Source of the DNA: Bacillota bacterium
GTDB lineage: Bacteria; Bacillota; Clostridia; Christensenellales; UBA1242
Direction of reading: 5' to 3'
NCBI GenBank assembly: GCA_009784555.1
Contig: WRBO01000014.1
Span: forward strand, 1-32,671
DNA length: 32,671 nt
Made by a program: the position numbers and the translations under genes. Below, piece after piece: positions 1-7,998 of this stretch (positions within the stretch are counted from its first letter, which is position 1; the number at the start of each line of letters is the position of its first letter). The notes below the pieces were generated by a model. That model worked only from the letters and a program-made list of their open reading frames with translations. It was not told the origin of the DNA and did no database searches.

Positions 1-597
1 CATTGTGATGCGGTCCAGGCATTTTGCAAATTCGATTTTGACGTGATGGATTTGGGGTTTGATACTGTGACAATATCGGCACACAAAATCAATGGGCCAA
101 AGGGCATCGGCGGATTGTGGATTCGGCGCGGAGCAAACTTGCGGCCAATCATGTACGGGGGCAGTGGCCAAGACTTTCGCCCTGGAACGGACAATAATGC
201 GGGGATTGTCGGTTTTGCCCGTGCGGTCGAGAGCTTTAACACGGCCGAGTCCTTTGCGCATGTTGTGGCTTTGCAAGAACGGCTAATTGCGGGATTGCCA
301 TCTGGATGCACGTTGACCGTTGGCTCTGCGGGAAACAATCCGTATATTACTAACATCATGCTTCCTGGGGTGTTTGGAAATACTGCGATGAATGCCTTGT
401 CGGCAATGGGAATCTATGTTGGATTGGGCTCGGCATGTTCATCGCGTGTGGCAAAGAACCGTACGCTCTTGGCAATGGGAATTTCCGAATCAAAGAGCAA
501 GAATGTCCTGCGGGTTAGTTTCGGTATATACAACACCATCGCCGATGTTGATGCTTTTAACGAGGCCCTAAAAGAAGTTCTTGCAGATTTGAAATAA
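1..597 (+). CDS. Cysteine desulfurase (NifS/IscS family), C-terminal part
   Basis: This PLP enzyme of the aminotransferase class V fold takes sulfur from L-cysteine and passes it on as a persulfide for Fe-S clusters or thiolated tRNA. The gene runs in from outside the window, and frame 1 is open from base 1. The opening residues HCDAVQAF match the conserved H-x-D-x-x-Q segment. The PLP-binding lysine lies in SAHKINGPKGIG (Lys codon at 85-87). The catalytic cysteine lies in the flexible loop GLGSACSS (Cys codon at 436-438). The stop is TAA at 595-597. About 198 codons are present, roughly the last half of a 380-400 residue enzyme. I cannot assign IscS, NifS or SufS subtype. The downstream promoter at 581-609 sits inside its last codons. 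The family is secure; the physiological partner is unknown. Confidence 0.93.
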   Translation, partial: HCDAVQAFCKFDFDVMDLGFDTVTISAHKINGPKGIGGLWIRRGANLRPIMYGGSGQDFRPGTDNNAGIVGFARAVESFNTAESFAHVVALQERLIAGLPSGCTLTVGSAGNNPYITNIMLPGVFGNTAMNALSAMGIYVGLGSACSSRVAKNRTLLAMGISESKSKNVLRVSFGIYNTIADVDAFNEALKEVLADLK

Positions 598-609
598 AGG
601 TTATATAAT
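581..609 (+). promoter_or_regulatory. Predicted sigma-A promoter of the rimP-nusA-infB operon
   Basis: TTGCAG at 581-586 and a perfect TATAAT at 604-609 are separated by 17 bases. The -35 lies within the last codons of the upstream cysteine desulfurase gene. Transcription should start near 616, only about 13 bases before the terminator hairpin at 629. The match is by eye and no start site has been mapped. Confidence 0.72.
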
Positions 610-628
610 AAAATATCCATAATCAAAT

Positions 629-650
629 GGGCGCACGCGCCCGTTTTTTG
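629..650 (+). terminator. Intrinsic terminator / leader attenuator ahead of rimP-nusA
   Basis: A GC-only stem (GGGCG, loop CACG, CGCCC; or six pairs around a two-base loop) at 629-642 is followed by G and six T residues at 644-649. It lies downstream of the promoter at 581-609 and upstream of the rimP ribosome-binding site. It can therefore end read-through from the cysteine desulfurase and also truncate transcripts of the nusA operon itself. NusA-stimulated termination in the nusA operon leader is a known autoregulatory scheme in Bacillus subtilis. Its use here is an inference. Confidence 0.75.
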
Positions 651-668
651 TGAAAGGGGGAGGGGCAT

Positions 669-938
669 ATGTCAATCATTGAAAAAGTGACAGAGTTGTG
701 CAAGGAAACCGTCGAAGGATGTGGGGTATCATTGTGCGAGGTTACGCTTGTGACCGAGGATGATGGAACACACTTGACGTTCTTTATCGACAAGGACAGC
801 GGTGTGACGCTTGACGACTGCGAGAAGGTGTCAAAAGCCGTTGACCCAATACTCGATGCCGCTGGAATTGACATAGACCATCTGGATGTAAGTTCTCTGG
901 GAGTTGACCATCCATCGAAAATTAAAGGAGGAGAATAA
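669..938 (+). CDS. rimP: Ribosome maturation factor RimP, short single-domain form
   Basis: RimP assists late assembly of the 30S subunit. The 89-residue product matches the RimP N-terminal domain: an opening helix (IIEKVTELCKETVEGCG), strand pairs LCEVTLV and HLTFFIDKDSGVTLDDCEKVSKA, and the motif DHLDVSSLGVDHPSK, which corresponds to the family's L-x-V-S-S-P-G-x-x-R-P. The protein stops three residues after that motif. It therefore lacks the usual C-terminal SH3-like domain (typical length about 150 residues). A strong purine-rich ribosome-binding site (GGGGGAGGGG, about 656-665) precedes the ATG. The stop is one base before nusA, so no room remains for the missing domain. First gene of the translation cluster; position and motif support the call. 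Confidence 0.85.
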   Translation: MSIIEKVTELCKETVEGCGVSLCEVTLVTEDDGTHLTFFIDKDSGVTLDDCEKVSKAVDPILDAAGIDIDHLDVSSLGVDHPSKIKGGE

Positions 939-939
939 C

Positions 940-2025
940 ATGTTTCAAAGTAAAGAGGCTTTTGCCGCGCTAAACCAAATGGCGGGCGAGCGTAACATGA
1001 CACGGGAGGAAATCAAAGCCACATTGGAAGAGGCCATGGTTCCCGCATTGAAAAAAATCTATGGCGAGGGCAGTAACGTTCGACTCGAGTTGAACTATGA
1101 CCGTAACCAGGTTCGTTGTTTTGAATTCAAACACATCGTCGAAGATGTCGAAGATTGGGACAGCCAAATCTCTCTGGAAGAAGCACAAGAAATCAACCCA
1201 AAGCTAAAAGTTGGGGATATTTTGGAGAATGAAATCAACCTGAAGGAATTTGGTCGTGTGTTCGCAATAACAATGAAACAAGTTCTGAATCAAAAGGCAC
1301 GTGACCGTGCCAGGGACAAAGCGTTGGAGGAAATCAACGCACGTGCCGACCAAATCGTTACCGCCAAAATCAACAAGATTGACCGTGACACGTACTATCT
1401 TGAAATACCTGGCTCTAACCTAGAAGGTATCTTAAACATGCGCGGACAAATTCCTGGCCAAGTACACAAAGAAGGTGACTTCCTCAAAGTCTATATCAAC
1501 CCAGTTGTCGATGACCGTCGCGGCGAGATTTACTGTACTCGTTCATCGCCGCAATTTGTCCGTGCGCTCTTTGACCTAGAGGTTCCTGAAATCGGACGCG
1601 AAGAAGTTATCGTCAAGGCAATCGCCCGTGAGGCCGGCTATCGTACAAAAATTTGTGTACACAGCGAAGTTCCAAACATCGACCCAATCGGTTCATGTGT
1701 GGGCAACAAGGGCAGTCGTATACAAAACGTCTTGGCGGAAATTGGACCGGAAAAAATCGACCTTATTCCATGGAGCGATGACCCGCTTGAATTCATTGCC
1801 GCATCGTTGTCACCATCACCTGTTCTGCGTGTCGAGGCAAACGAGGCCGAGCAACGCGCTCGTGTTATCGTTCCAAACGACAAATTGTCATTGGCAATAG
1901 GAAGAAGTGGCCTGAACGTACGTTTGGCCGCGAAACTGACTGGTTGGAAAATCGACGTCAAGAGCGAGGAAAAAGCCGCGCAAGAAGACGCCGACAACAT
2001 GGAATCATTTACACTTGGTGGATAA
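940..2025 (+). CDS. nusA: Transcription termination/antitermination factor NusA
   Basis: NusA binds RNA polymerase and nascent RNA and modulates pausing, intrinsic termination and antitermination. The start at 940 is chosen because it follows AAAGGAGGAG with good spacing; an upstream in-frame codon at 904 lies inside rimP without support. The 361-residue product shows the N-terminal RNAP-binding domain (residues 1 to about 125, ending near KQVLNQKARDRARDKA), an S1 domain (about 130-200, with LEGILNMRGQIPGQ), and two KH domains (about 205-345). The KH GxxG loops are seen as GNKGSR (about residue 255) and AIGRSGLNVRLAAKLTGW. It ends soon after KH2, as is usual for Gram-positive NusA, and lacks the acidic repeats of proteobacterial forms. 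Its stop overlaps the ylxR start (TAATG). Confidence 0.96.
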   Translation: MFQSKEAFAALNQMAGERNMTREEIKATLEEAMVPALKKIYGEGSNVRLELNYDRNQVRCFEFKHIVEDVEDWDSQISLEEAQEINPKLKVGDILENEINLKEFGRVFAITMKQVLNQKARDRARDKALEEINARADQIVTAKINKIDRDTYYLEIPGSNLEGILNMRGQIPGQVHKEGDFLKVYINPVVDDRRGEIYCTRSSPQFVRALFDLEVPEIGREEVIVKAIAREAGYRTKICVHSEVPNIDPIGSCVGNKGSRIQNVLAEIGPEKIDLIPWSDDPLEFIAASLSPSPVLRVEANEAEQRARVIVPNDKLSLAIGRSGLNVRLAAKLTGWKIDVKSEEKAAQEDADNMESFTLGG

Positions 2026-2276
2026 TGAAAGAAAGAATATGCTGTGTCTGTCGAAAAAAAGGTGCCGCCAATACACGCATTCGTGTGGGGCGGGAAAAGC
2101 TTTCCGACGGAACGCACAGGTACTTTATAGACAAAGAGGGAAATGCCAACGGACGCGGGGCATATGTGTGTTATGCTTGTATTGATGTCGCCGTAAAGAA
2201 GCGTGCGCTTAACCGCAGTTTCAAATGCAACATCCCAAGCGAGATTTACGAGGAGTTGGTAGGTATACGGGGGTAA
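2025..2276 (+). CDS. ylxR: YlxR family protein (DUF448; RnpM-like RNA-binding protein)
   Basis: Small conserved protein always found next to nusA in Bacillota. It has been linked to nucleic acid binding and, in B. subtilis, to RNase P modulation (RnpM). The 83-residue product has the family signature: an N-terminal ICCVCRKKG resembling R-x-C-x-x-C-R, a central NGRGAYVCYAC with the conserved GRGAY-x-C, and AVKKRALNRSFKCNIPSEIYEEL near the end. The start ATG at 2025 shares a base with the nusA stop, giving translational coupling; an earlier in-frame start at 1944 lies within nusA and is discarded. The four cysteines may form a metal or structural site, but this is not demonstrated. Confidence 0.92.
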   Translation: MKERICCVCRKKGAANTRIRVGREKLSDGTHRYFIDKEGNANGRGAYVCYACIDVAVKKRALNRSFKCNIPSEIYEELVGIRG

Positions 2277-2279
2277 CTA

Positions 2280-2873
2280 ATGAAAAAACTAGTGATGGTT
2301 ATCATTATCCTGATACTACTTGTTGGGTCGGGTGTATCCATCCCGTTTTTGGCGGGAAACAATCCACCACCTCCGGAAAACGAAAATGGCGGATACGAAA
2401 ACGGTGGTAATGGAGGTTATGAAAATGGCCCCGACCCAACCCCAGAGCCACCGCCAGACCCAGAACCTGAACCCGACCCCGAGCCAGACCCTGACCCAAT
2501 CGTACACAATGTCGTGGGTCTATGGAGAATATCTAGGGTAGAGGTTGGCACCCGTACATGGCAACCTACGCACACAACTACATTTGCGCTAGGCAGCATC
2601 ACTTTTGCCGACGGCGGCTCCATGTTGGTGGACAAAAGTAACGACAGCTTGGTTATGGTTCCGCTCTATGCGTTTTTCAACCCAGGGATGAATATTAATT
2701 CTTTGGGGGATATTGTGAATTTGAACCCACAATCATTTGAAAATTCATCGTGGATTCGCAACGGTGATACGATGACTGTCGGGGATGTCTTGGTGTACAA
2801 TATCGTCTTTGACGGGGACAACAGGTTGAGGCTATATAATAATGAATCCAGGATTGACTTGGTTCGGGGGTAG
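2280..2873 (+). CDS. Membrane-anchored protein with Pro/Asp/Glu linker and lipocalin-like domain
   Basis: The function is unknown. The 197-residue product starts with a short basic end (MKK) and a hydrophobic segment (about residues 4-25), with no lipobox cysteine, so it is probably an uncleaved or signal-peptidase I type export signal. Residues about 28-75 are a low-complexity linker rich in Pro, Asp, Glu, Asn and Gly (repeats of PEP and PDP). The remaining 120 residues begin VVGLWRISRVEVGTRTW and contain ITFADGGSM and RNGDTMTVGDVLVYN. This alternating-strand pattern is typical of small lipocalin-like or DUF4923-like beta domains. It lies between ylxR and ylxQ, which are normally adjacent. 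Spacing is three bases after ylxR and one base before ylxQ, so it is in the operon. Outside the signal it has one lysine and no cysteine. Confidence 0.8.
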   Translation: MKKLVMVIIILILLVGSGVSIPFLAGNNPPPPENENGGYENGGNGGYENGPDPTPEPPPDPEPEPDPEPDPDPIVHNVVGLWRISRVEVGTRTWQPTHTTTFALGSITFADGGSMLVDKSNDSLVMVPLYAFFNPGMNINSLGDIVNLNPQSFENSSWIRNGDTMTVGDVLVYNIVFDGDNRLRLYNNESRIDLVRG

Positions 2874-2874
2874 T

Positions 2875-3177
2875 ATGGACAGCAATCAAAAAATGAAAGG
2901 ATACATTGGCTTGGCAATTCGTGCAGGCAAGGTTGTGTTTGGTGCGGACAATATCATCGAATGGCGCAAAAAAAATTACGGCATCATCATGTGCGATTCG
3001 GCATCCGACAACACGAAAAAAAGAATTCACGACTTTGCCGCATCGCGAAATTTGTCGGTTCATGTCCTGCCCCCAGGGCTATCTTTGGTCGAACTAGTTC
3101 ATCGTGAAAAAGTAAAAGTCATTGCCTTTACGAACAAAAGTCTATATACTAGTACGGTAGGTAGTATGCCTGTGTAA
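2875..3177 (+). CDS. ylxQ: YlxQ-like L7Ae/L30e-family RNA-binding protein
   Basis: Small ribosomal-protein-like member of the L7Ae/L30e/S12e family, which binds kink-turn RNA. The 100-residue product contains GYIGLAIRAGKVVFGADNIIEWRK, where L-A-x-R-A-G-K-x-x-x-G is the family hallmark. Next comes IIMCDSASDNTKKRI, then a second helix region ending in VIAFTNKSL. The start at 2875 follows GGGGG at 2866-2870 and gives the natural family N terminus. Longer in-frame starts at 2842 fall inside the preceding gene. The product is encoded immediately upstream of infB, the standard location in Bacillota. Exact RNA partner unknown. Confidence 0.88.
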   Translation: MDSNQKMKGYIGLAIRAGKVVFGADNIIEWRKKNYGIIMCDSASDNTKKRIHDFAASRNLSVHVLPPGLSLVELVHREKVKVIAFTNKSLYTSTVGSMPV

Positions 3178-3185
3178 GGAGTAGA

Positions 3186-5918
3186 ATGTCTGTTGCAGCC
3201 AAGCCAAGTGGAAAACTTGACAATATCAAAAACATCAAAGACCACGTCGATACGGTGAATGGTCTTATTTCTCGTGTGCGTGAATCGCGTGGCACGGTCG
3301 AGGCCGTGTTGCTTTCTCTTCGCACCGCTGCCCGCGACTTGGTCGCTGGACGGGAAGAAGAAGTTCGCCGTGCCGAGAAACAAAAGCAATATGACGGGTT
3401 GCGAAAGCAACGTGAAGAGGAACGTAAAACCGCCGAGGCCATTATCGACCAAAGGTCAGAGGAACTTGCCAAAGCACGTACCGAGGCCAAAGAGGCAAAG
3501 GCAAAAAAAGAATCAGAGGCCGCTGCAAAAGCTACAGAGGTTACTCCTGCGCCAAGGGCAGACCATATAACAAAACCACAACCGCCAATGCACCCGCGCG
3601 GGGCTGAACCGGTTAAATTCCCATCTCGCACGGAATTCCCAAGAGGAACCAGCGACCGTCCGCCATTCGGACAACGTGGGGGGCAACAGGGTGGACAACA
3701 ACGAACATGGACACCAAGTCAATCAACTGGTGCTTATGGCCGTGGCTTGGGTCGACCTGAAAATCCAAACGTAGGCCGTCCTGGTTACGCACCTCGGCCT
3801 GGCGGCCCTGGCGGATATGGGCCACGCCCAGGGGGGCCTGGTGGCTTTGCGCCGCGGCCTGGATTTGGCCCGCGACCGGGCGGTTTGGGTGGCGCCCTAG
3901 GCGCGCGTCCAGGGGGGGCAACTGGCCCAACCGAAAAATTTGTTCCAAAAACAAACACGTATGATGCACGCGGCAAGAAAAAATTTGACGGGGAAAAGAG
4001 CGGGGGTATGGACCGCCGCGCCTTGCTTCGCCGTGGAATAATCGAAGAACAAGACATCGAGGAACGAATGCTCACTCGTGTCTTCCGTAACAAAAAATCA
4101 AAAGAAAACGCCCGCGGTCAAACCAAGATAGATTTAAGTGTCGTTAAAATCAACTCGACAACTATAACGGTCAAAACCCTGTCCGAAAAAATCGGAAAGA
4201 CGGCAACCGAGATTATCAAGCAACTTATGGTTCTGGGTGAAATGTGTACTATAAACAGCACCATCACCTTTGAAATGGCTGAACTGGTGGCGGCAGAATT
4301 CGGGATAACCCTTGAACTGCATGCCGACAAAACATTCGAGGAACAAATGTCCGACCGTCACAGCGGGACAGAAGACGAGGCCGACCTGGTCGCACGACCT
4401 CCTGTTGTTACCGTCATGGGTCACGTTGACCACGGTAAGACAACGCTTTTGGACACACTCCGCAAAACCAAGGTCACCGCGTCCGAGGCTGGGGGTATCA
4501 CACAACATATTGGTTCTTACCAGGTCGAATTAAAAGGCAAGAAAATCACATTTATCGACACTCCTGGTCACGCCGCGTTCGACAAAATGCGTGCACGGGG
4601 TGCAAAGATTACTGACATTGCTATCCTTATTGTTGCGGGTGACGATGGTGTCATGCCGCAAACGGTCGAGGCAATCAAACACATCCAGGGCCAAGACCTG
4701 CCTATGGTTGTTGCCGTCAATAAGATGGACAAGCCTGAATTTAACTTGGACCGCGTGAAACAACAACTGTCCGAACATAACGTCATACCCGAAGAATGGG
4801 GCGGCAACGCAATCATCGTTCCAATTTCTGCACACAGTGGCGAGGGCACCGACAAATTGCTTGAAATGATTCTGTTGGTGGCCGACATGAATGGGTATCG
4901 TGCAAACCCTAACAAAGAAGCCAGTGGTTCAATCATCGAAGCCCAACTTGACAAAACCCGTGGCCCGGTTGTTACTGTGTTGGTTCAATCTGGAACCCTA
5001 AAGGTCGGCGACACATTGCTGGCTGGTACAACATATGGAAAGGTCAAGACCATGACTGACGAGAACGGCAAGAAAATGCGCAAGGCTGGGCCATCTACAC
5101 CGGTTCAGGTGCTTGGTTTCAGTGAAGTTCCAAAAGCTGGTGACATGGTTTATGTCGTCGATGAAAAACTCACCAAACAAGTTGTCGAGGAACGACGTGA
5201 CAAAGAAAAAGTCAAAAAGACGAAACAGTTATCTACAACTGACTCCGAACATGCGTTCGAGGTCATGCAAGAGGCCGAGAAAACTCAACTCAATGTTATC
5301 GTCAAGGGCGATGTGGCGGGTTCTGTCGAGGCCATTATTCAAACACTGCACACAATCACCAGTGACGAGGTCAGCGTAAATGTCATCAGCAGCGGTGTCG
5401 GTAACATCAACGACAACGATGTCGCGTTGGCGGATATGGCCGATGCGCGCTTGATTGCATTCCAAACAAAAATTACGGCAACGGCAAAAGACCGTGCAAA
5501 AAAGGCAAAGGTCACAATCCACGAATTCAAAATCATCTACGAAATTTTTGACTTTGTTACAAATGAAATGGTCAAACTATTCAAACCAAAATTCATCGAC
5601 AAATACTTCGGAAAGGCCGAGGTTCTGCAAATCTTCCGTTCATCGGCGGTTGGCATCATCGCTGGTTGCCGAGTAATTGACGGCAAGATTTACCGAAACA
5701 ATGCGCGGGTCAAACTTCACCGCGGGGGCGATGTTCTGGGCGAATTCAAGATAGAAAGTCTCAAAATAAAAACCAACGACGCAAAAGAAGTAGCCAGCGG
5801 TCACGAATGTGGTATACGATTAGATGGGGCTCCACCGGTTCAACCTGGCGACATATTTGAATGTCTGGGCCAAGAACAACTGCCAATAATGTTCAACGGC
5901 AGGAAATACGAATTTTAA
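3186..5918 (+). CDS. infB: Translation initiation factor IF-2
   Basis: GTPase that delivers fMet-tRNA to the 30S subunit and promotes subunit joining. At 910 residues it is long for a Bacillota IF-2. The N-terminal part comprises a helical, charged region (about 1-115) and a Gly/Pro/Arg-rich linker (about 150-260; repeats such as RPGGPGGYGPRPGG). A conserved IF2_N module (about 315-375; TVKTLSEKIGKTATEIIKQL) follows. The GTPase domain has G1 GHVDHGKTT (about 412-420), G3 DTPGH (about 458) and G4 NKMD (about 512). Domains II-IV follow, ending GDIFECLGQEQLPIMFNGRK. AAGGAG at 3177-3182 supports the ATG at 3186. The coding sequence sits eight bases after ylxQ. Confidence 0.97.
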   Translation: MSVAAKPSGKLDNIKNIKDHVDTVNGLISRVRESRGTVEAVLLSLRTAARDLVAGREEEVRRAEKQKQYDGLRKQREEERKTAEAIIDQRSEELAKARTEAKEAKAKKESEAAAKATEVTPAPRADHITKPQPPMHPRGAEPVKFPSRTEFPRGTSDRPPFGQRGGQQGGQQRTWTPSQSTGAYGRGLGRPENPNVGRPGYAPRPGGPGGYGPRPGGPGGFAPRPGFGPRPGGLGGALGARPGGATGPTEKFVPKTNTYDARGKKKFDGEKSGGMDRRALLRRGIIEEQDIEERMLTRVFRNKKSKENARGQTKIDLSVVKINSTTITVKTLSEKIGKTATEIIKQLMVLGEMCTINSTITFEMAELVAAEFGITLELHADKTFEEQMSDRHSGTEDEADLVARPPVVTVMGHVDHGKTTLLDTLRKTKVTASEAGGITQHIGSYQVELKGKKITFIDTPGHAAFDKMRARGAKITDIAILIVAGDDGVMPQTVEAIKHIQGQDLPMVVAVNKMDKPEFNLDRVKQQLSEHNVIPEEWGGNAIIVPISAHSGEGTDKLLEMILLVADMNGYRANPNKEASGSIIEAQLDKTRGPVVTVLVQSGTLKVGDTLLAGTTYGKVKTMTDENGKKMRKAGPSTPVQVLGFSEVPKAGDMVYVVDEKLTKQVVEERRDKEKVKKTKQLSTTDSEHAFEVMQEAEKTQLNVIVKGDVAGSVEAIIQTLHTITSDEVSVNVISSGVGNINDNDVALADMADARLIAFQTKITATAKDRAKKAKVTIHEFKIIYEIFDFVTNEMVKLFKPKFIDKYFGKAEVLQIFRSSAVGIIAGCRVIDGKIYRNNARVKLHRGGDVLGEFKIESLKIKTNDAKEVASGHECGIRLDGAPPVQPGDIFECLGQEQLPIMFNGRKYEF

Positions 5919-5935
5919 TCAAGGGGGAAACTATA

Positions 5936-6301
5936 ATGAGCAACGTAAAAGTACAAAGAACAAACAGCGACATCCTGCGGGTGGTCACAACAACAATCCA
6001 ACAAAAATTGGGTAACGACGCATTGGTCGGTGTGCATGTACTGGGCGTAGACACAAGCAGCGACTTCTCCGTCGCACGCATCAGTGTCGAAATCCCTGGT
6101 GACGATGCGGCAAAACGCCGCGGTATACAAGAGCTCGAACGGGCTTCTGGCTTTATCCGCAATGAAATTGCCAGTCGAGTTCAACTGCGCCAAACACCAC
6201 AACTGCGCTTTATTCTTGACCGCGGTGCTGAAAACGCATCACGTGTAGAAGAGCTACTACAACAAATAGGAAAAGGTACCGAACGGAGTGAGGATGAGTA
6301 A
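5936..6301 (+). CDS. rbfA: Ribosome-binding factor A
   Basis: RbfA binds the 30S subunit near the 16S 5' helix and is needed for maturation and cold adaptation. The 121-residue product has the single KH-like domain: NSDILRVVTTTIQQKL at the start, a beta strand SVARISVEIPG, and the closing signature GFIRNEIASRVQLRQTPQLRF followed by RVEELLQQI. AAGGGGGAAA at 5921-5930 precedes the ATG at 5936. An in-frame start at 5861 lies within infB and is rejected. It overlaps the start of nrnA by eight bases, so the two are likely translationally coupled. Confidence 0.95.
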   Translation: MSNVKVQRTNSDILRVVTTTIQQKLGNDALVGVHVLGVDTSSDFSVARISVEIPGDDAAKRRGIQELERASGFIRNEIASRVQLRQTPQLRFILDRGAENASRVEELLQQIGKGTERSEDE

Positions 6302-7340
6302 AGACAAGACTGTGCCCGATGCATTGTCGCAAACTTGCAGGATGAACAATAGTTTCGCAAAAATGCACCAAACCCTTTCCGAGGCACAGAGCGTTGCAAT
6401 AACAATGCATGTGCGGCCGGATGGGGACTCATTGGGTTCTTCGGCGGCTCTGCGTATGATGTTACTTTCAATGGGCAAACGTGTGGATGTTTTCTTCGAT
6501 GGCGAGGTTCCTAACAACCTTCTATATATAGAGGGCGTCGAAACATTCATCCCCGCGGGCACGGATTTCGACGATTCCACAATTTACGACGTTTTGATTG
6601 TACTGGACACTAACGAAGCCGCTCGCATTGGGGCATGGCAGACATTGTTGGACAGGGCAAAGCGGGTCATCGTATTCGACCATCACTTGAACCCAACGTT
6701 GGATGCGTATTTACTAATTACTAATCCATTGCGGGCATCGGTGGGCGAGATGATGTTTGAATACATGACCGACCAAAAGGTTGAAATCACAACTCCAATG
6801 GCCGAGGCATTATACACGGCCGTTTCATCCGATACGGGATGCTTTCTTTTTCCTAACACAACATCATACACACACCATGTTGCCAGTGAACTGATGAAAA
6901 CCAATATAAATGTAGCAACTATTAATTATAGTAATTTTAGGGAATACGACCCAAAACAAATCTCGGCTCTCATGGAAGTTCTTCGCCAAATAAAATTCTT
7001 GGCGGCTGGAAAAATTGCCGTAACATACCTTAATTACAAAATGGTCAAAAAATACAAATTTGACCACGAAACGCGCCACCGATTTCAACGATATGCAACA
7101 GACGCCCAAGGTGTCCGTGTTTCAATTTTCCTAACCGAAATGGAACGCGATGTCTTCAATATAAGCCTACGCAGCCACGGCAACGTCAATGTCGCCGAAA
7201 TTGCCGCGACCTTTGGCGGGGGTGGCCACAAAAACGCGGCTGGGGTAACAATGGAAGGCCGTTATAAAAACGTAATTAAAAAGCTGGTCGAACGTGTCGA
7301 ATTGGAACTCCGCCGTTGCTCAACGGTTGGCGAGGAATAA
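6294..7340 (+). CDS. nrnA: DHH/DHHA1 phosphoesterase NrnA (nanoRNase / pAp or cyclic dinucleotide phosphodiesterase)
   Basis: Family members degrade very short RNA oligonucleotides and pAp, and some cleave linear or cyclic dinucleotides. The 348-residue product shows the DHH metal-binding motifs: MHVRPDGDSLGS (motif I), VLIVLDTNE (motif II), VIVFDHHLNP (about 124-134, motif III) and SSDTGCFLFPNT (motif IV). The DHHA1 domain ends with ATFGGGGHKNAAG (about 306-318), the substrate-binding glycine loop. The ATG at 6294 is preferred because GGAG at 6285-6288 is well placed; a GTG at 6288 would add two residues. Location between rbfA and truB is standard in Bacillota. Substrate cannot be decided from sequence. 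Confidence 0.93.
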   Translation: MSKDKTVPDALSQTCRMNNSFAKMHQTLSEAQSVAITMHVRPDGDSLGSSAALRMMLLSMGKRVDVFFDGEVPNNLLYIEGVETFIPAGTDFDDSTIYDVLIVLDTNEAARIGAWQTLLDRAKRVIVFDHHLNPTLDAYLLITNPLRASVGEMMFEYMTDQKVEITTPMAEALYTAVSSDTGCFLFPNTTSYTHHVASELMKTNINVATINYSNFREYDPKQISALMEVLRQIKFLAAGKIAVTYLNYKMVKKYKFDHETRHRFQRYATDAQGVRVSIFLTEMERDVFNISLRSHGNVNVAEIAATFGGGGHKNAAGVTMEGRYKNVIKKLVERVELELRRCSTVGEE

Positions 7341-7344
7341 AACA

Positions 7345-7998
7345 ATGGATGGGATTCTTGTCATCAACAAACCAAAGGGGCCAAGTTCCTTTTATTACAT
7401 GAAAAAAATCCAGCGTAAACTGGACATAAAAAAGGTCGGACATTTGGGAACTCTGGACCCTAATGCATCTGGTGTTTTGGTTTTGATGTGCGGACGGGCG
7501 ACCAAGTTGAACGAAAGATTAAGCGGCGGGGCAAAGGTCTATCAATCTCTATTCACATATGGAATTGAAACGGATACTCTTGACCCCGAGGGCAATGTAA
7601 TTACCAAGTCCGAAATCATCCCAACACCTCAACAAATCAAAGCGGTACTGCCATCTTTGGTCGGTGATGTTGAAATCGAAATCCCCAAATTTTCCGCCGT
7701 TCATATCAACGGGGAGCGGGCATACGACTTGGCCCGTCGCGGGGTAGAGTTCCAGGCACCAAAAAAGGTGGTAAAGGTCGAACGGTTTGAATTACTCCCT
7801 AACGGTTGGGTTGAAATTGAATGTCAAACTGGCACATATGTACGGTCGTTGGCTAAACTGGTCGCACAAAAACTGGGAACGGTTGCAATTGCATCGGAAA
7901 TTACCCGCACTCGTGTAGGGAATTTCAAACTTGAAAACGCCAAAACACTCGAAGACGTAACGCTCAATGACTTAATCCCGATTGAAAATTTCCATTAA
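7345..7998 (+). CDS. truB: tRNA pseudouridine-55 synthase, short form
   Basis: TruB converts U55 of the tRNA T-loop to pseudouridine. The 217-residue product begins MDGILVINKPKGPSS and contains the catalytic motif HLGTLDPNASGVL with the nucleophile Asp38. It also has VYQSLFTYGIETDTLDPEG and the C-terminal core motif ECQTGTYVRSLAKLVAQKLG. Typical TruB has about 290-310 residues. Here the C-terminal PUA-like region is missing and the protein ends with IPIENFH soon after the catalytic core. The start at 7345 gives the canonical N terminus; an in-frame alternative at 7294 lies in nrnA. The last 27 bases overlap the convergent endonuclease IV-like gene. Confidence 0.93.
   Translation: MDGILVINKPKGPSSFYYMKKIQRKLDIKKVGHLGTLDPNASGVLVLMCGRATKLNERLSGGAKVYQSLFTYGIETDTLDPEGNVITKSEIIPTPQQIKAVLPSLVGDVEIEIPKFSAVHINGERAYDLARRGVEFQAPKKVVKVERFELLPNGWVEIECQTGTYVRSLAKLVAQKLGTVAIASEITRTRVGNFKLENAKTLEDVTLNDLIPIENFH

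Noticed and set aside
904-939. Upstream in-frame start for NusA
   Set aside because: It lies inside rimP and lacks a ribosome-binding site, whereas 940 follows AAAGGAGGAG and gives a normal NusA N terminus.
940-2025. Apparent context rule for Glu codons (GAG before G-starting codons, GAA otherwise)
   Set aside because: A hand count in nusA shows GAG and GAA about equally before G, so the pattern is at most a weak preference before GCN codons.
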